Shown: in pieces, positions 5,295 to 6,663 of the stretch
Numbering within the stretch: the stretch's first letter is position 1
Layout of the letters: each line of letters opens with the position of its first letter
Assembly (NCBI GenBank): GCA_947305345.1
Contig: CAMZDH010000033.1
Span: forward strand, 1 to 6,663
DNA from: an uncultured Lachnospiraceae bacterium
Lineage (GTDB): Bacteria; Bacillota; Clostridia; Lachnospirales; Lachnospiraceae
DNA length: 6,663 bases
Direction of reading: 5' to 3'
The notes under the pieces: generated by a model
What the model saw: only the letters and a program-made list of their open reading frames with translations
What the model was told of the DNA's origin: nothing
Database searches by the model: none
Made by a program: the position numbers and the translations under genes

Positions 5295-6663
5295 ATGAAC
5301 AGCGCATACGGCAACAAGGAAAAACCAAAGAAACGGCAGGCCGCGAAGTACGTGATCTTCGCGCTGGTGTTTCTTGTGATCCTCGGCATCGCACTTGCGG
5401 TCACGATCTCCTATAAGAGCAGTTCGAAGGAAGAGTTCCGTGAGATGGACAAGGCGTCGCTTCCGACGATCTCCCTTGCCTTCGCGGACCGGTACGAAAC
5501 GACGCTGCACGGCTATGTCCATGAAATGAGCCTCCTCGACATGCGGGAGGTCATCATCCCGGTGGGACAGGAGAAGCGCCTGCCGCTTTCCGTCAACGCC
5601 TACGGGAATGAGATCAACGCGCTCATTTATCAGGTTCGCTCGCTCGACGACACGGAATTCCTGGACGGCGGAACGCTCGATGCGTTTACATCGGAAGAGG
5701 GTGCGTTCCATACGGAAATCCGCTTTTCAAACCTGCTCGAAAGCGGGAAGGAGTATCAGCTCGTCCTGACGCTCGATACCGCGGCCCGGAAGGTCTATTT
5801 CTATACACGGATCCTTTACGCGAACACCCATTACGCGACGGAACTCCTGAAATTTGCCGAAACCTTTTCGGAGGCGACGACGAACAGCGAAAAAGCCGCG
5901 TTCATCGTGAACCACATTCAGCCGAAGGACACTTCCCCGACCAATGATTTTTCATTCACCGACCTCCATTCGAAATACGCGATGTTCACGTATTCCGGGC
6001 TGCGCGTCCGGCGCCCCGGCGAAACGGCGGTCCGGCTCACCGAATTCGAGCCCACACAGATGTCGGTCACGCTCAGCTATGATCTGCAGATCCTGAAGAA
6101 CGGCAGCTGGGCGGATTTTAAAGTGCAGGAATTCTACGCGGTCCGCTACCGCTCCGGCCGGGTATATCTTTTGGATTACTACCGGACGCTCAATGAGCAG
6201 TTCAGTCCGGAGCGTTCGACGCGGGAAAAAGGGCGGATCCTGCTTGGCGTCGGCGACGGCAAGACCGCGGTTCTGACGAGCCCGGATTCCACCTACACGG
6301 TCTTTACAAAGAACCGGGAGCTCTGGTGCTACAATGCGAAGACCAACGCGATGAACCGCGTTTTCAGTTTTTCCGACGCGTCGGATTCTTCCGACCGGAG
6401 TGATTACGACCATCATGAGGTCCTGCCGGTCAAGGTCTCGCAGGACGGATCGGTCGACTACATGGTCTACGGCTATATGAACCGCGGCACCTACGAGGGA
6501 CAGGTCGGCATCTGCTTCTACCGTTATGGCGCGGAAAACAATGCGGCGACACGGCTTTTTTACATGCCGGTCTACCAGTCGGAGCTGTTGCTCATGATGG
6601 ATCTTGGCACGCTTGCGTACGTCAACGCGTCCGATGTCTGCTATCTCCGCTACGGCGACGGCA
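5295..6663 (+). CDS. Membrane-anchored protein of unknown function (3' partial)
   Basis: I do not recognise this protein. The frame is open from the ATG at 5295 to the window end (456 codons, no stop). The preceding in-frame stop is at 5256-5258, so this ATG is the first possible one. It lies 4 bases after the Gx stop with no clear Shine-Dalgarno, suggesting translational coupling. Residues 1-18 are basic, about 19-38 form one membrane helix, and the rest is soluble. The positive-inside rule places that part outside the cytoplasm. It is rich in aromatic and beta-favouring residues. The stretch LWCYNAKTNAMNRVFSFSD (343-361) resembles a strand-turn-strand of beta-propeller or surface-sensor proteins. 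An Asp/Ser/His-rich stretch (about 361-375) follows. No catalytic motif, lipobox or heme motif is visible. Codon use matches the rnf genes, so it is native to this genome. Its role could be cell-surface structural or sensory. Confidence 0.8.
   Translation, partial: MNSAYGNKEKPKKRQAAKYVIFALVFLVILGIALAVTISYKSSSKEEFREMDKASLPTISLAFADRYETTLHGYVHEMSLLDMREVIIPVGQEKRLPLSVNAYGNEINALIYQVRSLDDTEFLDGGTLDAFTSEEGAFHTEIRFSNLLESGKEYQLVLTLDTAARKVYFYTRILYANTHYATELLKFAETFSEATTNSEKAAFIVNHIQPKDTSPTNDFSFTDLHSKYAMFTYSGLRVRRPGETAVRLTEFEPTQMSVTLSYDLQILKNGSWADFKVQEFYAVRYRSGRVYLLDYYRTLNEQFSPERSTREKGRILLGVGDGKTAVLTSPDSTYTVFTKNRELWCYNAKTNAMNRVFSFSDASDSSDRSDYDHHEVLPVKVSQDGSVDYMVYGYMNRGTYEGQVGICFYRYGAENNAATRLFYMPVYQSELLLMMDLGTLAYVNASDVCYLRYGDG

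Noticed and set aside
5274..6416. Minus-strand open frames at 5274-5711, 5727-5915 and 5952-6416
   Set aside because: The + strand frame from 5295 is continuously open for 1369 bases, has a sensible membrane anchor and matches the operon direction. The minus-strand frames are short, broken and Arg-rich.

Overview
This window is a near-complete rnf operon, all on the + strand, with a short accessory tail. Gene order is rnfC (5' end cut off), rnfD, rnfG, rnfE, rnfA, rnfB, a small NusG-domain-II-type membrane protein, a Gx-transporter-type membrane protein, and a membrane-anchored protein of unknown function that is still open at the 3' edge. The rnfCDGEAB order, the long multi-ferredoxin RnfB, the AGGAGG-type ribosome binding sites and the NusG_II/Gx pair all point to an anaerobic Clostridia-type Firmicute. 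The GC-rich codon use (many gcg, atc, ctc and cgg codons) suggests a high-GC lineage, possibly Lachnospiraceae-like. That placement is inference and is not resolved to genus.

Region by region: bases 1-4367 encode the Rnf complex, the membrane-bound ferredoxin:NAD+ oxidoreductase that couples electron flow to Na+ or H+ export. RnfC carries the NADH/FMN side and two [4Fe-4S] clusters. RnfB carries the ferredoxin-facing cluster chain. RnfD and RnfG carry covalently attached FMN (candidate threonines T160 and T152). RnfA and RnfE are six-helix partners whose paired cysteines should hold a membrane [2Fe-2S] cluster. The first four junctions are ATGA stop/start overlaps, each with a strong Shine-Dalgarno. 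rnfB is set apart by 11 bases.

Bases 4386-5290 encode the NusG_II-like and Gx-like proteins, a pair seen beside flavin- and quinone-linked redox genes in Firmicutes. Bases 5295-6663 encode at least 456 residues of a protein with one N-terminal membrane anchor and a large, probably extracytoplasmic, beta-rich domain that I do not recognise. No gap exceeds 18 bases, and I saw no RNA gene, mobile element, CRISPR array or terminator.

The core system is well known. The parts worth a second look are: a four-cysteine C-terminal tail on RnfE; an atypical Cys-Cys-Ser at the RnfE cluster site; an Arg in the RnfG flavinylation motif; an additional cysteine in RnfB; a promoter-like sequence inside the NusG_II gene; a G8 tract at the Gx start; and the unknown terminal gene.
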